DNA of 64,000 nucleotides, taken from positions 33,944,463-34,008,462 of the forward strand of contig OY744605.1 of the NCBI GenBank assembly GCA_963556255.1. Direction: 5' to 3'. Under the pieces are notes generated by a model, which saw only the letters and a program-made list of their open reading frames with translations, was not told the DNA's origin and searched no databases. A program made the position numbers and the translations under genes. Each line of letters begins with the position of its first letter. The first letter of the stretch is position 1. The stretch is from Allolobophora icterica (taxonomy: Eukaryota > Annelida > Clitellata > Crassiclitellata > Lumbricidae). Shown one piece after another: positions 24,791 to 36,262 of the stretch.

Positions 24791-25029
24791 ATCCGATTCT
24801 TCGTAGTGGCAAGCGAATACATAGAGTCCTATGTGCAGGATAACGCTACAGAACGTTAGCCGTTAAGAAAATTAATCAATCCAAGAACACAACCAAAATA
24901 TCCAATGTCTGGTTAAGACACCGGCTAAACTGATTTCAGGATTTCGGCGCATTATGTTGCGAGGCTGCGAGACGGACTGATTCTAGATTAGCGATAGGAT
25001 AATCGAGAGATTATGTGAAACTGGGGAAG

Positions 25030-25545
25030 GACTCGTAGTCGTAATCTCCAAACTTCTAAAGCGCCACTCGAAGGCCAAGCTCAGGGCACCATCCTATTCA
25101 CGAGCGCTGCGTCAAATCATAGGGGTTTTCCAAAGAGTAGTACAGGAGAAGTCCAAGTCTGGTTTCCATGGGGCAGGTCGAAAGAGGAGGCACAGCAGCT
25201 GTTTAGGCGGGTGTCGTTTAGGACGAGAAGAATTGGAAGGTGGAGGTCCGATCAGACGAGTCTGGGTAGGAGTTCTTGAAAAGGTGAGACTTTAGTTTTG
25301 AGTGGAAAGCCCGGGGGTGATAGAGAATGAAAAGGATGATGGAGGACGGGTTGGAATGATGATGGAGGAACAGAGAATCTGCGGAACTCATGAGGGAGAT
25401 CATTCCAGAGGCGTGGTGCTGTAAACTTACTGGATATGGCTCGGTTGGAGAACTTGAGATGAGTAGTGACTGGAGGTCGAGAAAGACTGAGATAGGAGGA
25501 GGATCGGGTGTAGCGGGTTTCCTGGATGGTGAAAAAATCACGGAG
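25030..25545 (-). mobile_element. LINE 3' end, family with GATTACG tail
   Basis: The minus strand codes SHLFKNSYPDSSDRTSTF after a decayed WNSLP region. It ends GCGCTTTAGAAGTTTGGAG then ATTACGACTACG. The same 3' end is found at 32345-32700, 36146-36262, 43760-43845 and 61118-61605. Confidence 0.78.
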
Positions 25546-25839
25546 ATACTTGGGCTGGGAATATTATAGGGAGTTGTAGGTTAGTGATAGGACTTCGAAG
25601 TGAGTTCGCTCTGGGATTTTTAGCCAATGGAGTGATTTGAGGATGGGAGTGATACGATATTTGGGCGTTCTAGTGACAGCTATCGGCGTTTCTAGTTTGG
25701 GCGTTCAAGTGACAGACTCCACCCCGCAGTATTTTTTGGCTGAATTCAGAGGGTATACGCCTATACTAGATATATATAGTGTGGCGACTCTCCTTTTATT
25801 CGCAGTTATCAGTGTTTAATGTATTGTATTATATCTGAA

Positions 25840-25895
25840 CATTATAAAGCACCTCTCAGAGAGTTCGCTAATCAGAGGTGAACACTGTGATTAGC
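25840..25895 (-). mobile_element. LINE 3' tail fragment
   Basis: The minus strand CTCTGATTAGCGAA...GAGAGGTGCTTTATAATGTT matches the 3' end of the LINE at 57970-58412. Confidence 0.6.
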
Positions 25896-25899
25896 GTGA

Positions 25900-26530
25900 G
25901 TTTGATTGTGTAGATTTTGTCATGCTAGTTAGGTTAAGGTGAATATAGGCCTAGTTCATAATTATGCTATAGCCAGCATGAATGTATAAACACCAGTATC
26001 ATAGGACAAAATACCATCAAGTTGAGGCGGTGGCCGTCTGTCCTCGTGTACTGCATGGATAAACATGGAGAGTAGGGACTCGGCTTATAATGAATTTTAA
26101 TTTAGGATTGGCGATTGATCGTCTCGTATCTAAACTGGCTCTTTTTGTATACCATTGTAATGCTTATGTTCCTTAGATCATAACTTTAGTTATAGATAGG
26201 CCTATGTATGTAAATAAGACATTATAGAATTGTTTATAATACTGCTTGTGTTTAAACTGTCTTACAGTGTTACTGATATTGTGATCTTTTTGTATGTATT
26301 GTTGTAAAGTATGAGCGTTTGTCTTGTACTAATAAAAGATTACTTAGACGATTTTTAGATACGAGAGTCACGATCGTTGAGAGTCTTGAGAATTTTCTAA
26401 TTGCGTCACTTGCGTGTTATCTGCCAAAGAAGTAGGCTACATAAATATAGGAAGGACGATTTGTATTCAAATCCAGGTCCTTTCGCAGCGAACCGTAGAG
26501 ACGTGACCCCAAACAGCAACGTCATATGGT
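25900..26530. other. No gene recognised
   Basis: AT-rich, with AATAAA near 26333 and no open frame of interest. Confidence 0.3.
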
Positions 26531-26535
26531 GAACC

Positions 26536-26673
26536 CACTGGCGTAAACTTGTCCAAAATATGGGGGGGGGGCATTTAGTTATTTATTCTACACTTGTTGC
26601 ATTGGGTGTACAGTCCATCTCAATTATTGGGGGGCACGTGCCCCGGCTGCCCCTCCCAAAGTCTACGCCTATG
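26536..26673. mobile_element. 138-bp hAT-like element with 8-bp target duplication
   Basis: Ends CACTGGCGTAAACTTG and AAAGTCTACGCCTATG are imperfect inverted repeats. GGTGAACC occurs exactly on both sides (26528-26535 and 26674-26681). The interior has G10 and a GGGGGGCACGTGCCCC palindromic tract. Confidence 0.82.
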
Positions 26674-26754
26674 GGTGAACCTATGTTAACCAAAGGCTAT
26701 GAGAAAATTCCCCATATGGGCTCTATGTGGCTTACATATGGTACATACATATGG

Positions 26755-27695
26755 AGTGACCCACGAGTCAGCCATGCCGGCTCCTCAACCACAGCGACTA
26801 TCCTTACCTGTGGCCGCTGTGGCGTTCCTCAAGGCTGTTCTGGGACGCATTCTTTCGCTCCTTTATACTGTCGACATCTTAACCATAATATCCAAGCAGG
26901 GTCTGCATGGTCACCTCTACGCGGACGACACACAGGTCTATGGATTCTGTCGCTGTAATTCCACCGACGTAAAACATCTGTGGTCCATCTCACTGAGCTG
27001 CAGTGACATCTCTGACTGGATTAAATGCAGTCGATTGCAGCTCAATTCATCAAAGTCAGAATTCTTCTGGTGCTCGTCCTCACGCAGGGTGGACAAATTA
27101 GATCGCAGCCCTTTCGTCACTGGTGCGGATGCTGTCGAGCCAAGGAACGAAGTTCACGATCTCGACCTTTTACTCGACAGATACCTATCAATGACGTCAC
27201 ACATCACAGGACCAGCTTCGAAATCCTGAGACAGCTTAGGTCTGTTTCTCGGTCTCTCACACAGGATGTGACTCGCCATATCGTGCAAAGTTTAATTCTG
27301 AGCCGAATCGATTACTGCAATGTCGCCTTTGCTGGTTTGCCACAGCGCAGCATCATTCGGCTTCAGGCGGTCATCAACGCTGCTGCTCGTCTGGTCATGA
27401 GACTAAAAAGTTCGACCATATCACAACCATGATCTTGAGTGGCTCAGAATAGGCGAGAGGACCAAATTCAAACTTTACATCATGAACAACTGCGCACCAC
27501 GCTACCTCGCAGACAACATCAGGCCGCTATCGGATGACCCTAATGGGTCGTTGCTGCGATCAGCAAAGTCCGCTGATGTCTTCGTGCCAGCAACAAAAAC
27601 AAAAATGGGCGATCGGGCCTTTCGGGTCGCTGGCCCCATGCTTGGAAGTCTTCCTGCTCAAATTCAGGAAGCTTAAAGCAGTTATGTTAAAAAAA
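26755..27695 (+). mobile_element. CR1/Jockey-like LINE reverse-transcriptase 3' half
   Basis: Codes, across two frames, the VPQG block in decayed form, HGHLYADDTQVYGFC with the intact catalytic YADD (26918-26929), and CSRLQLNSSKSEFFWC. It continues with LILSRIDYCNVAFAGLPQR, VINAAARLVM, and in a third frame APRYLADNIRPLS and GDRAFRVAGPMLGSLP. At least two frame breaks make it inactive. Confidence 0.93.
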
Positions 27696-27768
27696 GTTAA
27701 AACTGTAGGCCTACTTGCTAGGTAACTCCGAGCTGCCGAGCATTTAGCATTTGTGCTGAATGTAAACA

Positions 27769-27773
27769 GTGTG

Positions 27774-27816
<43 letters not shown>

Positions 27817-27826
27817 GTTTGTGTAA
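27769..27826. repeat. (GT)n microsatellite
   Basis: TG dinucleotide repeat with two GC interruptions. Confidence 0.96.
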
Positions 27827-27829
27827 CGC

Positions 27830-28470
27830 CTAGCTTGCTACCAACGATGCTATTTAAATTGTCACAATTACAATTCCAATTGCTATACTGCAAAACTCAG
27901 CTAAAGCATGACATCTTAATATACAGTATCTGTTTTATATTCAGTCAATCACTAAAAAAGACTGAGCATTATCTAAAAAATCTTCCTTTGACACAATTAA
28001 CCTCACTCTAGTCAACCCAAAAAAGATTTGAGTGCTGAGAAATGAGCTCATGATATCATATAGATTTAGTTAGAAAAGCCAATCAGGTTTTGTTATATCT
28101 GAGTAGACTGGATTTTGCAGGTACACTGGAAAACATGTGACCCATATCAAGTGACAAAAGAGGTTGTGTTGTGAGGTAGTAGCCTATAACTAACATATAA
28201 CTGCCTTACAGATGGCCAGCTGCAGAGTGTATCCTGGTGTTTCACTGAAAATCAGCTGCCTATAGTACATCCACTCAAGTTTCAGAAACCAAAAGATCCA
28301 CTTTGAAGATAAGTGACTCAGTAAGTTGCATGAAGATCAACGATCAATGACATGTAACACCTATTATAATGGGATATTAATACGGGATAGAAGAAGAGCA
28401 ATTTCTTAAGGTTACCTTAGCATCGACATTGTACTCGTTCTATAGCAAGTTCAGTATGAAAACAACTGGA
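27830..28470. other. No gene recognised
   Basis: I searched both strands for further Chk1 exons (VKFYG, HRDLKPEN, DFGLA, APE) and saw none. Confidence 0.4.
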
Positions 28471-28480
28471 GAAACATCTC

Positions 28481-28560
28481 TGCTCTGGCAGGGCTTTAAA
28501 CCCCCGACATCTGCCATGACAGTCCAGCATGCTAATCACTAGACTAAGTAAAACCTCAGG
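28481..28560 (-). mobile_element. tRNA-derived SINE head
   Basis: On the minus strand TTAGTCTAGTGATTAGCA (box A-like, 28530-28547) is followed 27 nt on by GGGTTTAAAGCCC (box B-like, 28491-28503). This is the pol III promoter layout of tRNA-derived SINEs. Stems do not fold as a working tRNA. Confidence 0.6.
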
Positions 28561-28575
28561 GTCATCATATCTTAC

Positions 28576-28665
28576 CTCTTTCTTTATATTTTTTCTGCCG
28601 TGTTTAGGTTGACTATCTTCACTGCAACTGCTTCCTGTGTTTCTCTGTTCACAGCCAGCATCACT
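28576..28665 (-). pseudogene. chek1: Chk1 second coding exon with a one-base frame break
   Basis: On the minus strand, after an acceptor GACAG, the sequence codes VMLAVNRETQEAVAVKIVNL, the kinase strand with the catalytic Lys (AVAVK), in frame with the upstream exon. It then reaches a run of six A. With seven A it would continue AEKNIKKE and end at the GTAAG donor in phase 0, exactly as in Chk1. With six A the frame meets TAA. Either this is a damaged copy or one base of the homopolymer is missing from the assembly. I recognised no later kinase exon (HRD, DFG, APE) further left, so the gene is partial, a fragment, or continues after a long intron. Confidence 0.68.
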
Positions 28666-29565
28666 CTGTCTAGCATTCGCATAGGAAACAGTAATAAGCA
28701 TATGAGCAATACATCTATATGCAGAGTAACCAAGCACTTAATCAATACTGTTACAAGACAGACCTTTCATGAACTTTACATATAGCACCAGAAAGCAATA
28801 GAAGCAAATGTCACTAGCACAAAGCAAATGAGCACAAAGGATTTGCTCTAGGTCCCTACACAGCATAGCATTCCCATGTTACTACATACTGGCGGTAGGG
28901 ATAGAGTTTATAGTAAACACACACCAGCAAAGACTAACATACTGTTTGATTTTACACATGTTGGTAGTCATAATGGTAAAATAGATGATTGGTCCTTTAA
29001 GTTAAACCTGAGAAGTAGACATGTTTGTGAAGCATTAACAACTTCATTTTCTTAGCTGTGGTATTTGAGGACAGTTGGCCAGTCCTATCCCTCGCTGTTT
29101 TTATTTTCTCACCAAATAGTACAGTCAACAGATGTGTTTGCAGATGAAGCTGCTAAAGAGTTCTAGTGAAGCAGTAAGTTTGAAAAACCAAAAGGTAAAG
29201 CAATTGCTCATTTATAACACATCTCTTTCAACAACAGTCTTTAAAAAGAAGTCCTGCATTGAAAGATACTTTGGCTAAAGCATGAGCATGACAACAATAC
29301 TCAAAAAACTAGACAGTCCTTTCCTAAAGCCAGTAGGTTACATGGCTTGTCAAATTACCAAAACACAGAACTCTGTTATTTGAATCAAAGACGACAGACT
29401 TTTTAGCACTCTGCAATAGTCCACCCTATCAAGACTATCAGCCAAACTCAGATAAACCATAAACTGTCTGTCATTGTAGATCAGACAGAATGTAAGTTTA
29501 AAAAGCAACAATCAAAACTGTTCATAGAAATCTAAAGAATAAGAAAACACTTCAAAAGTTCTTAC
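28666..29565 (-). other. Intron between the two Chk1 exons
   Basis: About 900 bp with GTAAG donor at 29565 and GACAG acceptor at 28666, minus strand. No repeats or other exons recognised. Confidence 0.6.
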
Positions 29566-29630
29566 TCTGCATAAGCTCCTTCGCCAAGTACCTGAACAAA
29601 GTCCGATCCTTCCATAAACGGTGTTACCAT
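29566..29630 (-). CDS. chek1: Chk1 checkpoint kinase, first coding exon
   Basis: Reading the minus strand from an ATG at 29630 gives MVTPFMEGSDFVQ followed by the glycine-rich ATP loop LGEGAYAE and a GTAAG donor at 29565. Chk1 proteins start with a very similar segment (PF-E-D-VQ-LGEGAYGEV). The ATG has A at -3 and G at +4. The exon ends in phase 2 and joins the exon at 28576-28665 to restore the E-V of the loop. Chk1 is a nuclear Ser/Thr kinase of the DNA-damage and replication checkpoint. Whether this copy is functional is doubtful (see the second exon). Identification rests on motif recognition. Confidence 0.75.
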
Positions 29631-30655
29631 ATTATCAAAACTTGTGATCTGTTTTAAATTTACAAAATATAAAAATGGTCTAATATTAAAAATCAATGTT
29701 ATTCATCCACTTAAGTTATTCTTCACTGTAAAAAGCAATGTCTGCGCAGAACAGACACTGGCATTTATAAGTAGAACATGGGCAGACATAAACTCCCTCA
29801 TGTTGAAGCACATTCAGTGTTGCCTAGCGTGGTTCTTATTTTAAAACTTTTACTTTTATTATGGGGCACCCTCTACTTTTGTTTCTACCAATGAGAATAA
29901 ATTCTGTAATATTTTTCAGCTCAAAATAATATTTAAAGGTCACTACCAGCTCTGAAAATTTCCTTTTACATCTGAGATGATGGTTTTAATCCGATAAATA
30001 GTACATTTGTTTTAGCATGACTACTCTGGCGAAGAAGCTGACAAACAAAAGTACATTATAATTAAAAGAGACTGTTTACTGTGTCTAACAAAGAATTTTA
30101 GATACGACTGCATTTCATGCAATGAAACTCAACATTAATTGATATAAGCAGATATTCAATCTGATTGATAATTGAAAAATACGCCTGGAAATTTTATTTA
30201 CTGATTGATTAGTTTGCATCTAGTCAACTTGATCTTTGCAATTATAGTATCTTTTACAGCTGACAGAAAAGTCTTCCATCAGGTTTTAGGTAAAGTGATA
30301 CACTGGAACATTGAAGATAAATTATGTTGGATAATGGTCATATGGATATAGATGTGAAATGTAAGAGACACCGCTAGTTACATTCTTCAACAATCACAGA
30401 CTTGCCTTAACTGCTACTGATTTCCATCATTGTACTGAACTGTAACTGTTAGTTTCATTAAGTCCACACTACAATTGCATCAATGCAAAAAAATTACTAA
30501 TTTTGTAGACTTGTAATGGCAACTGTATCTATAAAACCGACTACAGGAAAGAGTGAATTGTGGCAAACTGGCCAGATATCAGATACACTCAGTAATACAA
30601 AGCTACCAAACAGGAAAAAAGTCATGGCACTGTTTTATCATTGCAACAAAATAGT
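29631..30655. other. Unique AT-rich sequence upstream of the Chk1 start codon
   Basis: Would hold the Chk1 5' UTR and promoter on the minus strand. A T-rich tract ending AAAACAG about 22 nt before the ATG may be an acceptor. No TATA box or CpG-rich stretch stands out. Confidence 0.35.
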
Positions 30656-30659
30656 AAAC

Positions 30660-31470
30660 AGTAACAGGTGCTGGTAATTCAACACTGAATGGTATTCTCG
30701 AAATGTGGGCAAAGGCCCATATTCCACTGCACATTAAGAAGCATACCTTGAAGAAAATTGAAGGCCTCTTCAAGCACTAAGCCAAACTAAGGCCTGGAAC
30801 ATTTGTGAACAAATTAATGGAATGTGCCGTGACACAACAGCAATCAACGAAGTGGAGAATGTATCCTTCTATAGAATAAAATGGAAAAGGATCTGTTGTG
30901 GCTCACTTGTCAGCGTCACATTTTAGAAATAGTTTTAGAAGAAGTTGTTGTACATGCTCTTGGATCTTCCAGAGGTCCACACCTCAGGCTCTTGAAATGC
31001 TTCCACTGGGAATATGCTGACAGGTCAGCTACCAGATAGCAGCCTTGGATAATAATACGAGCAAAACTGTTTAAAGTTTTCCACGTTATATCATCGCCTT
31101 TGCCACAGATCAGCTACAGCAATTTCAATCACTTGACAAATATCGAGAAACATTCGAACTCACTGCCATCTTTCTGCATGGAGTATATCAGCTCCCCGAA
31201 TCAATCTTCTGCTTATCCAGGATGTTGACATTCCATAAGGACATAAATTCTTCTATCTCTGACATTGCTATAGAGAAGTTCATACGGCATCTTTGGCACC
31301 TGTCAGACGAACTCACGGCACTGGCATTTTTGATGATGAGGTGCCAGATGACATGAAACATAGAATGATCCTCTCTGGGCAGTAGCTCAGCGCAGAACAT
31401 CCACTCAATAGTGGCTGGATCTACCAGATCCAGTTAGTATCAAGGCTAAGCAACTGGAACACTTTGTGAC
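30660..31470 (+). pseudogene. Decayed transposon-derived ORF
   Basis: Successive plus frames code ILEMWAKAHIPLHIKKHTL and KKIEGLFKH, FVNKLMECAVTQQ, then FELTAIFLHGVYQLPESIFC and DIAIEKFIRHLWHLSDEL, with stops and shifts between them. The pattern of a W-A-IP helical start and a YQLPESIF segment resembles multicopy transposon-linked proteins of invertebrates. I cannot name the family with certainty. Confidence 0.45.
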
Positions 31471-31688
31471 ATTCAGCACCCACAGAATTTTTGACATTAC
31501 TGGACTATTGAGATATTTAGACAAAACTGCTTAAAGTTTTGCATGTGATATCATCTTATTTTGTTCTGTCTGGCAACAATTTCTACTCATTTTTTATACT
31601 CAAATAACATAAGTTGTCACTGAAAATTTGTGTGCAGACTGCCTTGAACATAAAATATATTACAATTTTGGGGAGCACAGTTTGGACA

Positions 31689-32240
31689 AACTTTGGGTAC
31701 TCTACGAAGTTCTTTCAAAAACACTGGACAGACGCATAAAAGAGGGGATAAAATCCTAAGGAATAGTGTTTTCCATGTGTGCATATGTGTTAAAAACTGA
31801 CAGAAATATAACAAGTTTTAAAAAATTTGTGTTTTTGGCCGTGTGTAACAAAATGTGCGGTCGTCAACGGGGCGTGTAGTTTTGGAAACTTTGGGTACTC
31901 AACAAAATTCTTTTTAAAAAAATTGGACGGACGGATAAAAAGAGGGGATAAAATCCTACAGAATCGTGTTTCCCTTATGTGCCTACGTTAAAAACTGACA
32001 GAAATATAGCAAGTTTAAAAAGGCCATGTTCGAAAAAAATTAAGCGGGCGATAATGTGGGAAAAAACTTTAGGCACTCTACAAATTTCTTTTTAAAAAAA
32101 CTGGACGGACGGATAGAAAGCGGGAATAAAATCCTAAAGAATGGTGTTTTCCTTACGTGCGTGCGTTAAAAACTGACAGAAAATAAGGATGTCAAAAAAA
32201 TTTTTCGCCGTATTTGACAAAAATATGCGGTCGTCAAGGA
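31689..32240. repeat. Threefold tandem repeat of 180-200 bp
   Basis: Units begin near 31689, 31888 and 32066 with AAACTTTGGGTACTC-like sequence. They share GGACGGACGGATA, GGGGATAAAATCCTA and GTTAAAAACTGACAGAAA. The repeats are diverged, with variable-length T or A runs. Confidence 0.85.
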
Positions 32241-32344
32241 GGCGCGTAGCGAATCGCCGAATCCCGAATCGTTGAACGGGTAATATCGCCGGATACCCGA
32301 AACTGTTTGTGAAGAAAAGCCATCGGTAAATCACTACTTATCTG

Positions 32345-32700
32345 AAGTTCTCCAACCAAGCCATATCCAACAGAGCATCACGCCTCGGGAACGACCCCTC
32401 TGGAATTCCGCAGTTTCTCGGTTCCCCCCATCATCATTCCAACCCATCCTTCATTCTCCTCCTCAGGTTCCTCTAGGCTATCTATTCCCGGGCTTTCCAC
32501 TCAAAACTAAAGTCTCACCTTTTCAAGTACTCCTACCCTGACTCATCTGATCCTCTGCCTTCCAATTCTTCTGGCCATAAACGACACCCTTCTTCGCAGC
32601 AGCTCTGCCTCCTCAGCTCTTTATCTGGCCCTCCTCTAAACTGGACATGGACCTCTTTTGGACTACTCTCTGTAAACTCCCTCAACACTTACAGTCATAC
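32345..32700 (+). mobile_element. LINE 3' end, GATTACG-tail family
   Basis: Plus-strand text such as GGCTTTCCACTCAAAACTAA, CTCACCTTTTCAAGTACTCC and CTGACTCATCTGATC matches the reverse complement of 25200-25320. The terminal tail is missing. Confidence 0.72.
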
Positions 32701-33140
32701 TGGAGCATCCTGCTTGAACAGAGCTTCGGTAATTCTTTCGTTCTCTCCTAATTTTCTTCCTTTCAATGACGTTGCTGCATTCGTTAGGCGTTACAATTCC
32801 ATAATCTGTAACAAACCAGATGCGATTTCGCAACTGATTTGAAGGTTTATTTCATGAATTGTAACCGTTCGACGATAATTAGTTAAAGACGATAATTCGA
32901 CGATAATTAGTTAAAGAAAAAAAATAATGCACTAGGGCTACACGGACTTTTTCCAAAGAATTTTATATGTTAAATATTTTACCGCCGGTAGAGGGCAGAA
33001 GACGCAAAGCAAAATCAAAAATATTTTGAACACTGTTACACTAACATGCTGGCAACTTTTCACCACTATTAGAATTCGGAAAACGCTTACAAAATTTTTT
33101 TATTGCCATTTTCACTCCACCCTATTGATGACTACAAGAC
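32700..33140. other. No gene recognised
   Basis: A GACGATAATTAGTTAAAG word is duplicated at 32872-32908. Otherwise AT-rich unique sequence. Confidence 0.35.
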
Positions 33141-33144
33141 TCCA

Positions 33145-33331
33145 CGGGAGGGGGGATAGAGTAGTGGTAACACTCATGGCCAGGAGAGCATAAGGTACGC
33201 GGTTCGACTCCCGTAACCCCCCTCTAGGGCGGCGCCTAGCATGGCTGCCAAACCGTGTGTTAATTAAGATATTGATTGTACTTTCATGTTTCGATGTAAT
33301 CTTACTGCGTCTGTCGGTTTGAAATAATAAA

Positions 33332-33385
<54 letters not shown>
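33145..33385 (+). mobile_element. tRNA-derived SINE with (TA)n tail
   Basis: Box A-like ATAGAGTAGTGG at 33156-33167 and canonical box B GGTTCGACTCC at 33201-33211 lie in a tRNA-like head that starts GGGGGGATAG and ends near AACCCCCC. A unique body and GAAATAATAAAG(TA)n tail (33333-33383) follow. Confidence 0.82.
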
Positions 33386-33387
<2 letters not shown>

Positions 33388-33632
33388 CTTTCACTATAGA
33401 TAGAGAGGCTAAGACAAGCAGACAAAAAGAATCACGATAGGCCTACAAACAGATTCAAGATTGAGTAACCCAGAGACCAAATCGAAAGGAACTGACACTC
33501 TATCGACTCTATGTTTATACCTGTATGTCATAACACACACAGTTCAGAGGAAATGTGTAAAGTGCGAAGACGAGCCCTTTTTGGGTAAGTCGAGATTTAT
33601 AAGGCCTGTGCGCAAACAGCAAAGGTGTTAGA

Positions 33633-33970
33633 CAGGGGCGTAACTTTTGCCTATAGAAAGTGGGGGGGGGGTACCAATACCTTGGTCTAAAAAGTGGGGG
33701 GTACCAATTTCTTCTCCACTTTCGTTTTTCGCATGATAACCATTTTGACAATATTCGCTGCCAGTATTCTCATTAATTTTGGCTCTCGATTTACCTGTGT
33801 ATCTAAGTACTTTCGTACTTTTGGCGGAGATTGCGTTCTCTGGGAAGGCACAATAATAAAAATATTGATTGGCATTGCTTAAAAAGTGGGGGGGGGGGTA
33901 CAGTACCCCAGTCCAAAAAGTGGGGGTAGCCTACAGGTACCTCTCGTACCACCCACAAATTACGCCTGTG
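33633..33970. mobile_element. G-rich DNA element with CAGGGGCGTAA termini
   Basis: CAGGGGCGTAACTTTTG at the left and CACAAATTACGCCTGTG at the right pair at 13 of 17 positions. Inside each end is a poly-G run and GGTACC-type sequence. A related element lies at 52116-52955. No target duplication is preserved. Confidence 0.6.
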
Positions 33971-34316
33971 CATCTGAGGAGGCGAACCGCGATCCGCACG
34001 CACTCTCGCACTGAGGTGCAGGAAGCGATTTATCCCGAACGATTATATCGGAAACAACGCGCACACACAGTGGGCAAAGACTATGAAACGACCACTGTAC
34101 ATCGACGTGGAAGTGGCTGCAGTGGTGTGGGTATCTCTGAGCGTTAAACGGATTCGATTCCTCTGGCCTTGCGCAGTTATGTACAGACCGACAGCGCTAC
34201 AAATCGACAGATATATAATGTTGAGATGCGTCTGTAGTATTATGTAGTATTGTAATTTGTGTAGTACTATTATTACGACTATAGCCGTTGACAACAGTAT
34301 TCCTGGCAGGCCTATA

Positions 34317-34952
34317 CAGTGGCGGCGATCTTGTCTGAGAGGTGGGGGTGGGGGGACAAAGTCGGCCACGATCTCGTCGACGACCGGTTTTGGAAAATCT
34401 TCTGCCCAAAAATTTTTTCTGCCACTTCATCTCCGAAAAATTTCGCTTTCATCTCCGAAAAAAGTTGATGACTTTTTTTAAAAAGTCCTTCACCTCTTTT
34501 AAAAACTTTTTCTTAAATTGTCCTTTTTTCCCATTTCTTCACTTTTTACTTTTTCCCCACTTTCATTTTCACCAATTCATCTCCGCAAAATATCGATTTC
34601 ATCTCGAAAAAAAGTTGATGACCTTTTTTTTAGTCATTCGCCACGTTTTACAACTTTTCCCGTCTCCCAGCAATAACCCTTTTCTTTTTCTGATTTCTTC
34701 GTCTACAAAATTGCAACTTTTTTGACGAATTCCTTCTTCTTTCTCATAATTTTTTTTGGGGGACACTTCTGCTAAAAAATTTATTTTTACCTCGTCTGGT
34801 CAAAAACGCTGCGAAAACCCTCACGCGCAATTACATTTCTTCGCCTTTTTTGGTTGTCTTCAAAATGTGGGGGGGGGGACAAATGCATGGAGTGTCCCCA
34901 CTCTTAAAGGTGGGGGACATGTCCCCCCGTCCCCCCTAGATCGCCGCACATG
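34317..34952. mobile_element. 636-bp hAT-like element with 8-bp target duplication
   Basis: Ends CAGTGGCGGCGATCTTG and CTAGATCGCCGCACATG are inverted repeats (13 of 17). GGCCTATA flanks both sides at 34309-34316 and 34953-34960. The interior contains repeated CATCTCCGAAAAA and TTTCATCTC segments and poly-G tracts; no transposase. Confidence 0.85.
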
Positions 34953-34960
34953 GGCCTATA

Positions 34961-36140
34961 CAGTCGTGACAAAAACATTGCGACACCTTGGATAAATATT
35001 TGCCAATAGGCCTATATAATTTCCTCCGTACGGGGCACAATTTATTCTGCAGGCAACAGATAGCCGGACACATAAAATTATAGTATACTGTTGATGTCAA
35101 TAAACAATAGCATCGACATGGAGGGACAATTAGCTACAGGGAGTCACGCTCTCAAGTCTCACTAGAAAACGTAGAGAGTTTGAACTGCTTTTTCTACGCA
35201 CTGTTGACCCTAAAGTTAAACATTTGGTTCCTTGGAAACCCGAATGGGGTAAGGACAAGTCGTCAAACGTATTGCTGTCGGCCTAATATATTATAAAGAA
35301 GTTTTGCCTACAAGCTACATTCACGATAGGCCCTACGCCCATCTGTGCCTGCCCACTCGCAAGTCATGCCGACTCCCATATCATAAACGACCATCTGTCG
35401 TGACTTAATTCCACTTAGTACGAATTTGAATGAAACACTTAATCCACTCAAGTCTAGATGCCACCTACTTCTGTTGACAGTGACCCTGCTTGAAAGGGCT
35501 GGTGCTAAAGTAATACGTCACGAGTAGGCCTATTAAACAGCCTCGAGTTCTTTTCGGCTTTTCCACGTGTGACGCTTGAGATTGGATTATATTGTTCATT
35601 TAAAATTTTATATTATATTAACGCGTTTGTAGCCAATTTCAGAATTAAGCCTACTTTTAACTGTTCTCTGAACAGCTTGAGCGTTGAGCATATAACAACG
35701 CATCTCGCCCGCCCCGGAAGCCATGTAGTGACCCCAGATATCGTGTACAGAAGGCAGTAAATGGCTATAAATAGAAAGTACGTCATTGTGTATAATTATA
35801 GACACAACTAATATCAATATTCATACCGTCTCTTCATTAATATTAATACTGCATTTGTTAATATTAATTCTCTATCGTAGCGACGTCTAGCGTTATTAAT
35901 GGCCAACGATAATAAAGGATCTATGGACGCTGTGTCTGTCAGGTGCCGTCTGCTGACGGGCAATATTGAAATTGGACGATGGCGTGTAAATGCGTGTTTT
36001 CTTCGTCTAGTCAGCTGTCAATGTATTGGTGGATAGAACTGTGTTTTCACATGAATTTGGGAAACTGCTTGCTTTGCATCCCGTATTTTGTGTGTGCACA
36101 GTGAGGCTTAGAGACTAACTTACAGGTCGGGAGTTAGTAT
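34961..36140. other. No gene recognised
   Basis: Short ORFs only. TAGGCCTA words at about 35007 and 35525. Confidence 0.3.
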
Positions 36141-36145
36141 TCGAA

Positions 36146-36262
36146 TATTTCTATCGTAATCGTAATCGTAATCGTAATCTCCAAACTTCTAAAGCGCCAC
36201 CCGAAGGCCAGGCGCAGAACACCAGCCTATTCACGAGTGCTACGTCGCATCAGAAGGGGGTT
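36146..36262 (-). mobile_element. LINE 3' terminus with (ATTACG)n tail
   Basis: The plus strand reads CGTAATCGTAATCGTAATC, then TCCAAACTTCTAAAGCGCC and the CACGAGTGCTACGTCGCAT region. It is the cleanest copy of the 3' end shared with 25030 and 61118; the copy is very short. Confidence 0.82.
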
